Source: Xanthomonas vesicatoria ATCC 35937
GTDB taxonomy: Bacteria > Pseudomonadota > Gammaproteobacteria > Xanthomonadales > Xanthomonadaceae
Direction of reading: 5' to 3'
Assembly (NCBI RefSeq): GCF_001908725.1
Contig: NZ_CP018725.1
Location: forward strand, 1,984,001 to 2,048,000
Length of the DNA stretch: 64,000 bases
Below are positions 1 to 9,382 of the stretch, piece after piece; positions within the stretch are counted from its first letter, which is position 1, and every line of letters begins with the position of its first letter. The notes beneath the pieces were generated by a model. That model did not search any database. It was not told where the DNA came from and saw only the letters and a list, made by a program, of their open reading frames with translations. Made by a program: the position numbers and the translations under genes.

Positions 1-47
1 GATAGCGTTCGCAATTGGATACGACGCAATAGCCGGAGGGGGCGACG

Positions 48-992
48 ATGCGCATCGGAATCGTGGTGGACAGTGCGTGCGATTTGCCGCAGGACTTCAT
101 CCAATGCAACAACGTGATCGTGCTGCCGATCAGCGTCCGTATCGGCGAGGCCGTGCTGGCCGATCATCGCGATGAAGAAGCCACATTGAGTTTTCTGCAG
201 GCGCATGTGGCCGAGCGCGGACACGAGGCAGAGACCACACCGTTTTCGGTCAACCAGATCCGCGATCTGTTTCTGCAGCGCCTGGTCATCGATTACGACC
301 ACGTGTTCTGCCTGACCATCTCCAAGCTGCGCAGCCAGATCTACCACAACGCCATGCAGGCCAGCTTCGCGATCCTCAACGACTACAAGCCGATCCGTCA
401 GGCTGCAGGTCACAGCTCGCCATTCGCATTGCGCGTAATCGATACCTTGAACCTGTTTGCCGGCCAGGGCGTCACCGCAGTGGAAGCGGTGCGCCTGCGC
501 GACCAGGGCCAGGGCGTGGCGGCGATTCGCACCCGGCTGGAGCAGCTGGCCGAGCACACGTATGGCTACATGATTCCGCGCGATCTGTATTACCTGCGCG
601 CACGTGCCCGCACCAAGGGCGATCGCAGCGTGGGGCTGATCGGCGCGGCGCTGGGCAGCGCGCTGGATATCAAACCGGTGCTGCGCGCGTATCGCGGCGT
701 TACCGAACCGGTGGCCAAGCTCAAGGGCTTCGAGCCGTCGGCCGAGAAACTGTTCGGCTTCACCGTGCGCAAGCTCCGCGAAGGACTGATGACGCCCACC
801 GTGTGCGTGGGCTATGGCGGCGAGCTGGCCGAGCTGCATGCCCTGCCCGGTTATGCCGCGCTGCAGGCCGCCTGCCAGAGCCATGGCGTGCAATTGTTCG
901 AAAGCGTGATGAGCCTGACCGGCATGGTCAACGTGGGCAAGGGCGCGCTGGCGGTGGCCTTCGCCGCTGAACCGCACAAGTTTTCCGCCTGA
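48..992 (+). CDS. DegV family fatty-acid-binding protein
   Basis: The 314-residue product begins with the DegV signature (VVDSACDLP, residues 6-14). It also has the family's internal elements: a TTPFS segment near residue 63, where the family carries its fatty-acid-contacting T/S-x-x-P-S motif, and VIDTLNLFAGQG near residue 130. DegV/FakB proteins bind a single fatty acid; in Firmicutes they present it to the FakA kinase, but the role in Xanthomonas is not established. The protein is slightly longer than the usual 280 residues. The ATG follows a strong GGAGGGGG ribosome-binding site. No FakA-like kinase is nearby. The family call is secure; the function is inferred. Confidence 0.88.
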   Translation: MRIGIVVDSACDLPQDFIQCNNVIVLPISVRIGEAVLADHRDEEATLSFLQAHVAERGHEAETTPFSVNQIRDLFLQRLVIDYDHVFCLTISKLRSQIYHNAMQASFAILNDYKPIRQAAGHSSPFALRVIDTLNLFAGQGVTAVEAVRLRDQGQGVAAIRTRLEQLAEHTYGYMIPRDLYYLRARARTKGDRSVGLIGAALGSALDIKPVLRAYRGVTEPVAKLKGFEPSAEKLFGFTVRKLREGLMTPTVCVGYGGELAELHALPGYAALQAACQSHGVQLFESVMSLTGMVNVGKGALAVAFAAEPHKFSA

Positions 993-1078
993 AGCCAGCA
1001 CGTGGCGGCGCATGGCCTTCGACGGCGTTCTCACCCGTTCTCGGCTAGTGTGCCGCCGTCATTCAACGGAGTGTATCC

Positions 1079-1417
1079 ATGCCTGTGAGCTACTCGATCA
1101 GCCTGCCCGACCCCAAGCTGGCCCGCGGCAGCGCGCCATCGGTCAGCTTCACCGCCAACGGTGCCGAGGCGTTTGCCGAACAGTTGCAGGCGGCGCTACG
1201 CGACCCGGCCTGGTTTGGCCGCTGGCGCCAGCTGCAGGCCGACCCGGACGAAGTGGACCCCGCGCTAGGCATCACCGATCCATCGGCAACCGTCAGCGGC
1301 AAGCAGGACGATCTGCGCATCGACCTGGTCGCCACTACCAGCATCCCGGGCGACCTGTTCAAGCAACGCATGCAGGCTCTGGCCGGCCACCACTGGCAGA
1401 TGCGCGACGTGCGTTGA
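1079..1417 (+). CDS. Hypothetical protein, 112 aa
   Basis: This is a small acidic protein that I do not recognise. It has no signal peptide, membrane segment or cysteine pair. The ATG lies behind an ACGGAG ribosome-binding site, and codon use (G/C-rich third positions) resembles that of its neighbours, which favours a real gene over the overlapping frames. It is read in the same direction as the DegV-family gene, 86 bp downstream, and could be cotranscribed with it. No function is proposed. Confidence 0.6.
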   Translation: MPVSYSISLPDPKLARGSAPSVSFTANGAEAFAEQLQAALRDPAWFGRWRQLQADPDEVDPALGITDPSATVSGKQDDLRIDLVATTSIPGDLFKQRMQALAGHHWQMRDVR

Positions 1418-1729
1418 CCATGTGCATCAGATAAGCACACAGGCTGCGCCGCAACAGCGCTAGGTCCGGTCAGTCAGAGGCTTCGCGCCATGCTCAAGCC
1501 CCTCTCCCATTGGGAGAGGGGCTGCGGCGAAGCAGCAGGTGCCCCTCTCTGCACCGAGCGCCGCCCGCACCCTGATCTGCCCCTCCAGGGCACCTTCTCC
1601 CGAGGGAAAGAGGGGGCTACGTGCTAAGCGGCAGCAAGTGGCTCGTGCAACCCATGCTGCATGGAGGCGCACACGTCTACAGCGAGTGCATTCCAGCGCT
1701 GGCTCGCTTGCAACCGCAACACGACACAC
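1418..1729. repeat. Intergenic region with a GC-rich palindrome
   Basis: This 312-bp stretch has no convincing gene. At 1497-1523 lies a perfect 12-bp inverted repeat (AGCCCCTCTCCC, 3-nt loop, GGGAGAGGGGCT). A looser CTCCC/GGGAG-type copy follows at about 1590-1618. CCCTCTCCC/GGGAGAGGG palindromes of this type recur between genes in xanthomonads. Because it lies between a plus-strand and a minus-strand gene, the hairpin could also end transcription, although no T-run follows it. Confidence 0.55.
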
Positions 1730-2560
1730 TTATCCCCGCAACGCCTTGGCGTGATGCGCAATATGCTCGCCAATGAAGCTGGCAATGAAGTAATAGCTAT
1801 GGTCGTACCCGGGCTGCATGCGTACGATCACCGGGTACGCCGCTGCCTTCGCAGCATCTTCGAACAACCTGGTTTTCAGCTGATTTTCCAGGAATTCGTC
1901 TGCCCCGCCCTGATCGATCAACAGCGGCAAACGTTCTTGCGCCTGCGCGATCAACGCGGTGGCGTCATACGCCTTCCAGCTGTTGCGATCGTCGCCCAGA
2001 TACTGCCCGAACGCTTTCTCGCCCCATGGCACCTGGCTGGGTGCCACGATCGGCGAAAACGCCGACACGCTGCGATAGCGCCCCGGGTTCTTCAGGGCGA
2101 TGGTCAACGCACCGTGCCCGCCCATCGAGTGTCCGCTAATCGCGCGCGCACCGGTGGTGGCAAAGTGCGCTTCGATCAGCGCCGGTAGTTCGTTCACCAC
2201 ATAGTCGTACATGCGGTAATGCGCCGCCCACGGCTGCTGCGTGGCATCGACGTAGAAACCGGCACCCTTGCCGATGTCATAGCCCTCCGCGTCGGCCACC
2301 TCGTCGCCACGCGGGCTGGTATCCGGCGCTACCAAGATCACGCCGTGCTCGGCGGCATAGCGCTGTGCGCCGGCCTTGCTGATGAAGTTCTGCTCGGTGC
2401 AGGTCAGGCCGCTGAGCCAGTACAGCACCGGTAGTGGGCCATCGGCGGCCTGCGGTGGCAGATAGACGCCCACCTGCATGGCGCAACCCAGGCTCTGCGA
2501 TTGATGCCGATACACATCCTGCCAGCCGCCAAAACAGGCACGGTGTTCGATACGTTCCAT
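1730..2560 (-). CDS. fghA: S-formylglutathione hydrolase
   Basis: The enzyme hydrolyses S-formylglutathione to formate and glutathione, the last step of glutathione-dependent formaldehyde detoxification in the cytoplasm. The 276-residue esterase-D-type protein has the nucleophile elbow GHSMGG with Ser145, Asp221 in GGADEFL, and His254 in GYDHSYYF, which form a complete catalytic triad. It also carries the family's oxyanion-side motif LSGLTCTEQNF near residue 50. The length matches E. coli FrmB and YeiG. It is the last gene of the frmR-frmA-gfa-fghA run and has a good AAGGA site before its ATG. Confidence 0.95.
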   Translation of the reverse strand: MERIEHRACFGGWQDVYRHQSQSLGCAMQVGVYLPPQAADGPLPVLYWLSGLTCTEQNFISKAGAQRYAAEHGVILVAPDTSPRGDEVADAEGYDIGKGAGFYVDATQQPWAAHYRMYDYVVNELPALIEAHFATTGARAISGHSMGGHGALTIALKNPGRYRSVSAFSPIVAPSQVPWGEKAFGQYLGDDRNSWKAYDATALIAQAQERLPLLIDQGGADEFLENQLKTRLFEDAAKAAAYPVIVRMQPGYDHSYYFIASFIGEHIAHHAKALRG

Positions 2561-2620
2561 GAAAATTCCTTGCGAGGAGAAAAACCCTGCGGACCGATTG
2601 CCGGCCGCAGGGTTGGACCA

Positions 2621-3199
2621 TCAGTGCAACAAGCCTTTCTTGCGTGCCACCTGAGTAGACAAGGCATCCATCAATGCCGGCGACAGGCAGTCGTAGGGCG
2701 TCAAGCCCAGTTCGTTGAGACGCGCGCGCACGCCATCCATCTGCTCCGGCGGGGTGCCGGTTTCGATGATGGACGAAACGAATGCGGCAAAACCCGGTGC
2801 CGACCACCCCTGCTGCTTGGATAGCTCGGAGTGCACAAAATCCAGGCCGTAAAACGCATGCTCCTTGTTTTCGATCCGGCCGAACAGATGCACACCGCAG
2901 CCTGTGCAGGCATGCCGCTGGATCGTCGCGCTTTCATCGACGATCTTCAGCTTCTCTTCGTGCGCCGTCACCTTGACGTTGTCGCGTGACACTACTGCCA
3001 CCACGGAGAACTTCGCGCCCTCCGGCTTCCAGCACTTGCTGCAGCCGCAGGCGTGGTTGTGCGCGGTCTGCGCAGACACGTCCACGGTCACCTTGTCGGT
3101 GGCGCAGTGGCACTCGAGGGTTCCCCCTTGAAAGTTCTCCGCACCACCTCGCGCAACGCCACCATCTACTGAAGGATGAATCGACACGTTAGCCATCAT
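2621..3199 (-). CDS. gfa: S-(hydroxymethyl)glutathione synthase (Gfa)
   Basis: Gfa accelerates, or acts as a carrier for, the condensation of formaldehyde with glutathione to S-hydroxymethylglutathione, the substrate of FrmA. The 192-residue protein keeps the expected zinc-ligand cysteines: C30 and C32 (ECHC), C51, C53 and C56 (CGCSKC), and C98 and C101 (CTGC). It ends in the usual alpha-helical tail of the glutathione-dependent formaldehyde-activating family. The start at 3199 sits behind a strong GGGAGGGG site; the next codon is also ATG. It lies 64 bp after frmA and 60 bp before fghA. E. coli frm operons lack this gene. Whether Gfa is a true catalyst or a glutathione carrier is debated. 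Confidence 0.93.
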   Translation of the reverse strand: MMANVSIHPSVDGGVARGGAENFQGGTLECHCATDKVTVDVSAQTAHNHACGCSKCWKPEGAKFSVVAVVSRDNVKVTAHEEKLKIVDESATIQRHACTGCGVHLFGRIENKEHAFYGLDFVHSELSKQQGWSAPGFAAFVSSIIETGTPPEQMDGVRARLNELGLTPYDCLSPALMDALSTQVARKKGLLH

Positions 3200-3263
3200 G
3201 CCCCTCCCGGGGTCTCGGTCCCACGTGCGCGGAAGCGGCCGCGCGCCGCTCCTGGCCGTGCGG

Positions 3264-4436
<1,173 letters not shown>

Positions 4437-4712
4437 TCATTTGAGATAGGACCGGACAAGGCCAAGCAATTCCTGAACCCGTTCGGCGCGTTGCGCATCG
4501 GACGCGGCGGCATGTCCGAAATCTTCCCGGATATGCGCTTCAAGCACCTGCGACATCAGCCCATTGACTGCTCCCCGGATCGCGGCGATCTGCTGTAGCA
4601 CCGGGGCGCAGTCTGCGCCCGACGCGAGCGCACGCTCAAGTGCATCGCACTGTCCGCGCAATCGTCGCACCCGCGCCAGGGCGCGCTTCTTCTCCAAAGG
4701 CGAATGCGGCAT
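4437..4712 (-). CDS. frmR: Formaldehyde-sensing repressor FrmR
   Basis: This 91-residue protein belongs to the CsoR/RcnR family (all-alpha, DUF156). Pro2, Cys35 and His60 are all present. In E. coli and Salmonella FrmR, formaldehyde cross-links Pro2 to Cys35, so these residues mark a formaldehyde sensor rather than a nickel or copper sensor. I chose the ATG at 4712 because it gives the Met-Pro start and follows a G-rich ribosome-binding site. An upstream in-frame ATG at 4754 would place 14 residues over the operator and can be set aside. It is the first gene of the formaldehyde operon and should autoregulate. Confidence 0.92.
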   Translation of the reverse strand: MPHSPLEKKRALARVRRLRGQCDALERALASGADCAPVLQQIAAIRGAVNGLMSQVLEAHIREDFGHAAASDAQRAERVQELLGLVRSYLK

Positions 4713-4731
4713 GCCGTCCCCCCAACCCAAA

Positions 4732-4748
4732 ATACTGGGGGGCAGTAT
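4732..4748 (-). promoter_or_regulatory. FrmR/RcnR-type operator
   Basis: The core TACTGGGGGGCAGTA (4733-4747) fits the RcnR/FrmR-class pattern TACT-G6-N-AGTA, and the flanking A/T extends the symmetry to 17 bp. It lies 20 bp upstream of the frmR start codon, where a bound repressor would overlap the start of transcription. No second copy was noticed in the window. The pattern is seen in the sequence; assignment to FrmR rests on gene adjacency. Confidence 0.82.
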
Positions 4749-4931
4749 AGGCATCTGTGTAAAAAAAGCGATGCCGACCAGGTCGCAGCGACCAAGGCGT
4801 GTCGTTTTCGACAGAAGGTGACCGGCTTCACAGCAGTGGCATGTGGCCTTTACGCGCTACTCCAGACAGTGCCGCGACGGCCCAGCTGCTGCATTGCCGC
4901 AAGCGATTTGCGCAGCTTGGCGTGCGCGCGA

Positions 4932-5846
4932 CTACCGGCTGGGTGATTCGCTCTGGTCCTGCTTGAACTGCTGGCAGGCGGCGTGAAATCGCTTCAACGT
5001 GGGTGAAAAGAACTTCTCGCGATGCGTGATCACAAAGAACCGCCGGGTCAGTCGCGGCAACCCGCCGGTCAGCGGCGTCAATTTTTTGGTCGCAATCAGC
5101 CCCTCCACCACCCACCGCGACAGGCAACTCACACCCAAGCCTTGCACCACCATGTTCTTGATCGCTTCAGAGCTACCGATCTGCCGCGTATCGGACAACA
5201 CATGCAGATGCCGCAGCAGCAACTGCTCCACTTCTTCACGCGTACCGGAGCCTGGCTCGCGCAACAGCCAGTCGGCGTCACGCAAATCGGCCAGCGTGAC
5301 CTTGGCCTGCTTGGCCAACGGATGCCGGCGACCGACCACCACCAACAACTCGTCCACGAGCCAGGGCTCGGCATGCAGCTCCGGCAGATGGCAGGGACCT
5401 TCGATCAGCCCCATATCCAGCTCGAAGTTGGCCACCTTGCGCGCGATCGCGCTGCTGTTGGCACTTTCCATGTCCACACGCAGCGCTGGCGCCTGCTTGC
5501 GTAGCGCACGCAGCACCAATGGCAGCACATGGTTGCCGATCGTTGTGCTGCAGCCGATCTTCAAACGCGCCATAGAAGCGATAGCGCCTGGTTGGAAACC
5601 CGCCTCGATCTCCTGTGCGCCATCGAGCAGCTTGCGCGCCTGCGGCAACAGCGCCATACCGACATCATTGAGCACCAGACGTTTGCCGACGCGATCGAAC
5701 AATTGCGTCGCCAACGCCTGTTCCAGTTCGTTGAGCGCTGCACTGGTCGCCGATTGCGACAACGCTACCGCAAGCCCTGCGCTGGTGGTGCTGCCATGAT
5801 GGGCGATGGCGCAAAAGATCTGAAGTTGCCGCAATGTCAGGCGCAC
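4932..5846 (-). CDS. LysR family transcriptional regulator
   Basis: This is a LysR-type regulator of about 304 residues. It has an N-terminal winged helix (LRQLQIFCAIAHHGSTTSAG, then ALSQSATSAALNELE) and a C-terminal periplasmic-binding-like effector domain that starts with LKIGCSTTIGN. The start is uncertain: GTG at 5846 puts the helix-turn-helix at the usual distance, while an ATG at 5879 would add 11 residues. It is divergent from the TDT transporter gene, with about 106 bp between them, and most likely controls that gene in response to an unknown ligand. It resembles the CbbR/YeiE side of the family, but the effector cannot be read from the sequence. Confidence 0.88.
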   Translation of the reverse strand: MRLTLRQLQIFCAIAHHGSTTSAGLAVALSQSATSAALNELEQALATQLFDRVGKRLVLNDVGMALLPQARKLLDGAQEIEAGFQPGAIASMARLKIGCSTTIGNHVLPLVLRALRKQAPALRVDMESANSSAIARKVANFELDMGLIEGPCHLPELHAEPWLVDELLVVVGRRHPLAKQAKVTLADLRDADWLLREPGSGTREEVEQLLLRHLHVLSDTRQIGSSEAIKNMVVQGLGVSCLSRWVVEGLIATKKLTPLTGGLPRLTRRFFVITHREKFFSPTLKRFHAACQQFKQDQSESPSR

Positions 5847-5952
5847 GAATCTACCGGTTTTACAAGTATGCAATACCAATATTGCCCGTTTACAGCTATG
5901 CGCTTTCGCTCGACACTGTTGCCACTGTCTTGCTCACACGTCGCCTGCTGCC

Positions 5953-7131
5953 ATGTCCATTGCACCTGCACTGACCTTTGCCCAGAGGCTGCGCCCGTTC
6001 AAGGCGTTGTCCGGCCCGCGCGAGGTCATCCGACAGTTCACCCCGAACTGGTTCGCGGCCACCATGGGCACCGGCATTCTCGCGCTGGCGCTCGCTCAAC
6101 TGCCGTGGCGCGCTCCAGGCTTGGTGGCGGCCGGCGAGCGCCTCTGGATATGTAACGTTGCGCTGTTTGCCGTCTTCGCGCTGCTGTACGCCGCGCGGTG
6201 GGCGCTGTACTTCGACCAAGCCAGACGGATCTTCGCGCATGCCAGCGCCTCGATGTTCCTGGGCACCATCCCGATGGGGCTGGCGACCGTCATCAATGGT
6301 CTGTTGCTGTACGGCGTGCCCCGCTGGGGCAGCGCCGTGCTGCCGCTGGCAGAAACCTTGTGGTGGGTGGACGTCGCAATGGCATTGGCCTGCGGGGTGG
6401 GCGTGCCGTATCTGATGTTCACCCGGCAACAGCACCGCATCGAACAGATGACCGCCGTGTGGCTGTTGCCGGTGGTGGCGGCCGAAGTGGCAGCGGCCAG
6501 CGGCGGCCTGCTGGCTCCGCACCTTGCCGATGCGGGCATGCGGTTCGCGGTGCTGATCGCCAGCTATGCGTTGTGGGCGTATTCGGTGCCGGTGGCGATG
6601 AGCATCCTGGTCATCTTGCTGCTGCGCATGGCCTTGCATCAGTTGCCGCCAGCCAGCATGGCAGCATCGAGCTGGTTGTCGCTTGGCCCGATCGCGACCG
6701 GTGCGCTGGGTATGCTGGCGATGGGGGCCGACGCCCCGGCGATCTTCGCCGCACATGGGCTGGCCGATCTTGGACAGATCGCAGCGGGCATCGGCGTGAT
6801 CGGCGGCCTGCTGTTCTGGGGGCTGGGCGCCTGGTGGCTACTGCTGTCGGTGCTGATCACCGCACGCTACTTCCGTGCCGAGGTGCCATTCAATCTGGGC
6901 TGGTGGGGCTTTACCTTCCCGCTTGGTGTCTACGCGCTGGCCACCTTGAAACTTGGCGCGCTGCTGCAGCTGATGTTCTTTAGCACTCTAGGCGTCGCGC
7001 TGGTAGCAGTGCTTGGCGTGGTCTGGGCAGTTGTCGCGACCAAGACGCTGGCCGGTGCATATCGCGGCCATCTGTTCGTATCTCCCTGCATTGCGGAGAT
7101 CCAAAGCGGGCCACCACGCGTTGAGGCGTGA
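5953..7131 (+). CDS. TDT family (TehA/SLAC1-type) transporter
   Basis: This 392-residue integral membrane protein has about ten hydrophobic helices. It shows the family's start (FTPNWFAATMGTGILALAL, residues 29-47) and a C-terminal FNLGWWGFTFPLGVYALAT segment, both typical of the tellurite-resistance/dicarboxylate transporter family. That family includes TehA, fungal malate and sulfite exporters (Mae1, SSU1) and plant SLAC1 anion channels. Substrates differ between members, so anion or sulfite export is only possible here. It is divergent from a LysR regulator. No tellurite methyltransferase (tehB) is adjacent. Confidence 0.88.
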   Translation: MSIAPALTFAQRLRPFKALSGPREVIRQFTPNWFAATMGTGILALALAQLPWRAPGLVAAGERLWICNVALFAVFALLYAARWALYFDQARRIFAHASASMFLGTIPMGLATVINGLLLYGVPRWGSAVLPLAETLWWVDVAMALACGVGVPYLMFTRQQHRIEQMTAVWLLPVVAAEVAAASGGLLAPHLADAGMRFAVLIASYALWAYSVPVAMSILVILLLRMALHQLPPASMAASSWLSLGPIATGALGMLAMGADAPAIFAAHGLADLGQIAAGIGVIGGLLFWGLGAWWLLLSVLITARYFRAEVPFNLGWWGFTFPLGVYALATLKLGALLQLMFFSTLGVALVAVLGVVWAVVATKTLAGAYRGHLFVSPCIAEIQSGPPRVEA

Positions 7132-7424
7132 AGCAGTGGCGCTTGATCGGCGCGCGGCCATTGGATTCCACCCCTGCCTTCCACGCAGGCGGCTACTAAT
7201 GGATCGTGCATCGCATGCATTCGACGCCGTCACTTCGCGTACTGAGCAAGCCTAGTAGCGCGCCAGCCGGATCAACCACGGGGTGAATCACACCACCTCT
7301 GACGTTGCACTTGCGGAGGCAACGCCGACCTGAAATTGCGTTCGTCGAAGTAGCCTCGCCACAACGGTCCGCAGCGGGCATACCGTCATGCACAGCAGCA
7401 AGCGCTAATAGACGCGCAAATCTC

Positions 7425-8525
7425 TTATCCGTCAACCACGACCGGCGCAATGTCAACAGCGGTTTGCGGTGTGTGGTCCGGTAGCGAAGCGAGTACCGCA
7501 CCACGGAAGCGCGCTGCAAACGCGGCGTCGTTGGCCTGATAGAACGCACGCGCATTGGCCGACAGCGCATCCAGCGCGTCCTGCGGCATGGCAAGCGCGG
7601 TTTCCACCGCCTGCGCAATTCCCGCTGCATCCACGTAATAGTAGGAGGCCAGCCGCCGCTGGCGCACGTCGGCCACCGGAATCAGCACGCCATGCTCCGG
7701 CTTGACCAATTCGTTCATCGGCTCGCCATCGGTGGCCAACGTCACCGCCCCCACGCTCAGCGCTTCCATCAGGTAGTGCCCGAAACCTTCGGCTTCGGAG
7801 GGACAGATGTGAAAGAGATGCGCGTTTTGCAGCCGACGTAATTCCGCATCGTCGAGATAGCGCACGCGGTGGTCGATATTCGCCGCCACCACCGGCTTGC
7901 CGGCCGTGCGCGGATTCTGCACCACCGTCAACAGCGGCCACTCTGGATGCTGCTTCCAGGTTTCTAGCAGCACGCGGGTGCCCTTGGCGGTGCTGCGCCC
8001 GGCCAGATGAAAAAAGGCGCGCTGGCGCGGCACCTGGGCATCGTAGCGATCCGGGCTGGTAAACCCGATGAAGCGCGTGGTGCAGCCCAGCCGCTGGAAG
8101 ATCCGCTCGGCATGGTGGGTCTTGCACAGCACCGCGTCGAATTTCGGCAGCAGCGGTAGCCATTTGGGCAGCAACCATTCCGGATTGGGCACCAGCAGGT
8201 TGATCTGCCCAAGCGGCAGGCAGCGCGCGTACACCCGTTCGGAAAAGATCTGCAGCGGCACCCGACCGAACAGCGCGCGACTGGCCCACAGGCGCACCTC
8301 GCGCCCGGTGTCCTGCAACCGCTGGCTGGTGAACCCCAGCTCCTGTACGGGCACCCCACCGGCGCGCAGGGTCTGCGCCATCAGTATCATGTCGCGGGTC
8401 AGGCCCACGCCGTTGTCGCGGCTGATGACCCGCATCATCGGAAACGCCCTGTCATGCACCCACCCGCCATCGGGCTGGCGCGGCGCCGAAGCGATGGCGT
8501 CCTGTGTGATGTCCCGTCCCGTCAT
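7425..8525 (-). CDS. GT4-like glycosyltransferase
   Basis: This is a glycosyltransferase of about 366 residues with a GT-B outline. The C-terminal half carries the GT4 nucleotide-sugar signature CPSEAEGFGHYLMEALSVG with the spaced acidic pair, followed by a DGEPMNELV segment. The N-terminal half begins with MRVISRDNGVGLTRDMILMA, as in enzymes whose first beta-strand meets a G-rich loop. The ATG at 8525 was preferred; a methionine 30 codons later (about 8435) is also possible. The frame stays open to 8801, but that part runs under the response regulator on the other strand. No polysaccharide genes are adjacent, so donor and acceptor are unknown. Confidence 0.8.
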   Translation of the reverse strand: MTGRDITQDAIASAPRQPDGGWVHDRAFPMMRVISRDNGVGLTRDMILMAQTLRAGGVPVQELGFTSQRLQDTGREVRLWASRALFGRVPLQIFSERVYARCLPLGQINLLVPNPEWLLPKWLPLLPKFDAVLCKTHHAERIFQRLGCTTRFIGFTSPDRYDAQVPRQRAFFHLAGRSTAKGTRVLLETWKQHPEWPLLTVVQNPRTAGKPVVAANIDHRVRYLDDAELRRLQNAHLFHICPSEAEGFGHYLMEALSVGAVTLATDGEPMNELVKPEHGVLIPVADVRQRRLASYYYVDAAGIAQAVETALAMPQDALDALSANARAFYQANDAAFAARFRGAVLASLPDHTPQTAVDIAPVVVDG

Positions 8526-8653
8526 GTTGCTGTGCACGTGTGCCAATGATTGACAAATTTGATCATTATGATGCCTGTTCCAGCCTTGCACCTGCGAGCA
8601 CCATGTATCCGGTAGCCACCACCCTGCGCGGTCCAATCTCCGCGCCACCGACG

Positions 8654-9382
8654 ATGACCTCCATGGATATGCAACAACCCCGCGTTCTTGTGGTCGACGA
8701 CGACCCGGACCTGCGCAAGCTGATCGGCGAGTTTCTGAGCACCCACGGTTACCAGGTGGACGTTGCCGAGAACGTGGCGGACATGCGCACGCGCATGGCA
8801 CAGCATCGCCCGGACCTCATCGTACTCGACGTGATGATGCCGGGAGAAGATGGACTGAGCGCGGCACGTGCCCTGGCTAGCGAACGCGGTTCGCCGGCAG
8901 TCATCATGCTCAGTGCACTGGGCAACGATACCGACCGCATCATTGGCCTGGAGGTGGGCGCCGATGACTACCTGGCCAAGCCCTGCAACCCGCGCGAACT
9001 GCTGGCACGGGTGCGCGCCCTGCTGCGCCGCAGCCAGGCCAGCAACGAGCAGGCCGACCAGCGCGGAAACGTCTACGAATTCGCCGGCTGGCGTCTGGAT
9101 GTGGTGCGCCGCGACCTGCGCGACCCGACCGGCATCTTCATCAACCTCTCCGATGGCGAGTTCGCCCTGCTGCGCACCTTCGTCGAGCATCCGCAGCGCG
9201 TGCTCAGCCGCGACCAGTTGCTGGAATATGCGCGCGGCCGCGATACCGACGTCTACGACCGGGCCATCGACAGCCAGATCAGCCGCCTGCGCCGCAAGAT
9301 CAATGAGCGGGTCCATACCGAGTTGATTCGCACCGTACGTAACGAAGGCTACATGTTGCTGCCAAGCGTCTCGCGTCTGTGA
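8654..9382 (+). CDS. OmpR-family response regulator
   Basis: This is a two-component response regulator of 242 residues. The receiver domain has the acidic pocket VVDDD at residues 13-17, phospho-acceptor Asp59 in IVLDVMMPGEDG, and the conserved lysine in DYLAKPCNPREL. The C-terminal half is an OmpR/PhoB winged helix (LSDGEFALLRTFVEHPQRVLSRDQLL). ATG codons at 8654, 8663 and 8669 are close together and none has a strong ribosome-binding site. Its stop overlaps the GTG start of the histidine kinase (GTGA, 9379-9382), so the pair is translationally coupled. The signal and target genes are unknown. Confidence 0.9.
   Translation: MTSMDMQQPRVLVVDDDPDLRKLIGEFLSTHGYQVDVAENVADMRTRMAQHRPDLIVLDVMMPGEDGLSAARALASERGSPAVIMLSALGNDTDRIIGLEVGADDYLAKPCNPRELLARVRALLRRSQASNEQADQRGNVYEFAGWRLDVVRRDLRDPTGIFINLSDGEFALLRTFVEHPQRVLSRDQLLEYARGRDTDVYDRAIDSQISRLRRKINERVHTELIRTVRNEGYMLLPSVSRL

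Noticed and set aside
4713..4754. An upstream ATG start for frmR
   Set aside because: It would put the operator inside the coding region and lose the Met-Pro start needed for formaldehyde sensing; the ATG at 4712 fits both.
5896..6756. A minus-strand histidine-rich protein opposite the TDT transporter
   Set aside because: The transporter frame has clear membrane helices and family motifs. The His/Gln/Arg-rich frame is its complement shadow.
8550..8572. TTGACA with a TATGAT nearby as a promoter for the response regulator
   Set aside because: TTGACA lies at 8550-8555 and TATGAT at 8567-8572, only 11 bp apart, too short for a sigma-70 promoter. No hexamer sits at 16-18 bp spacing.
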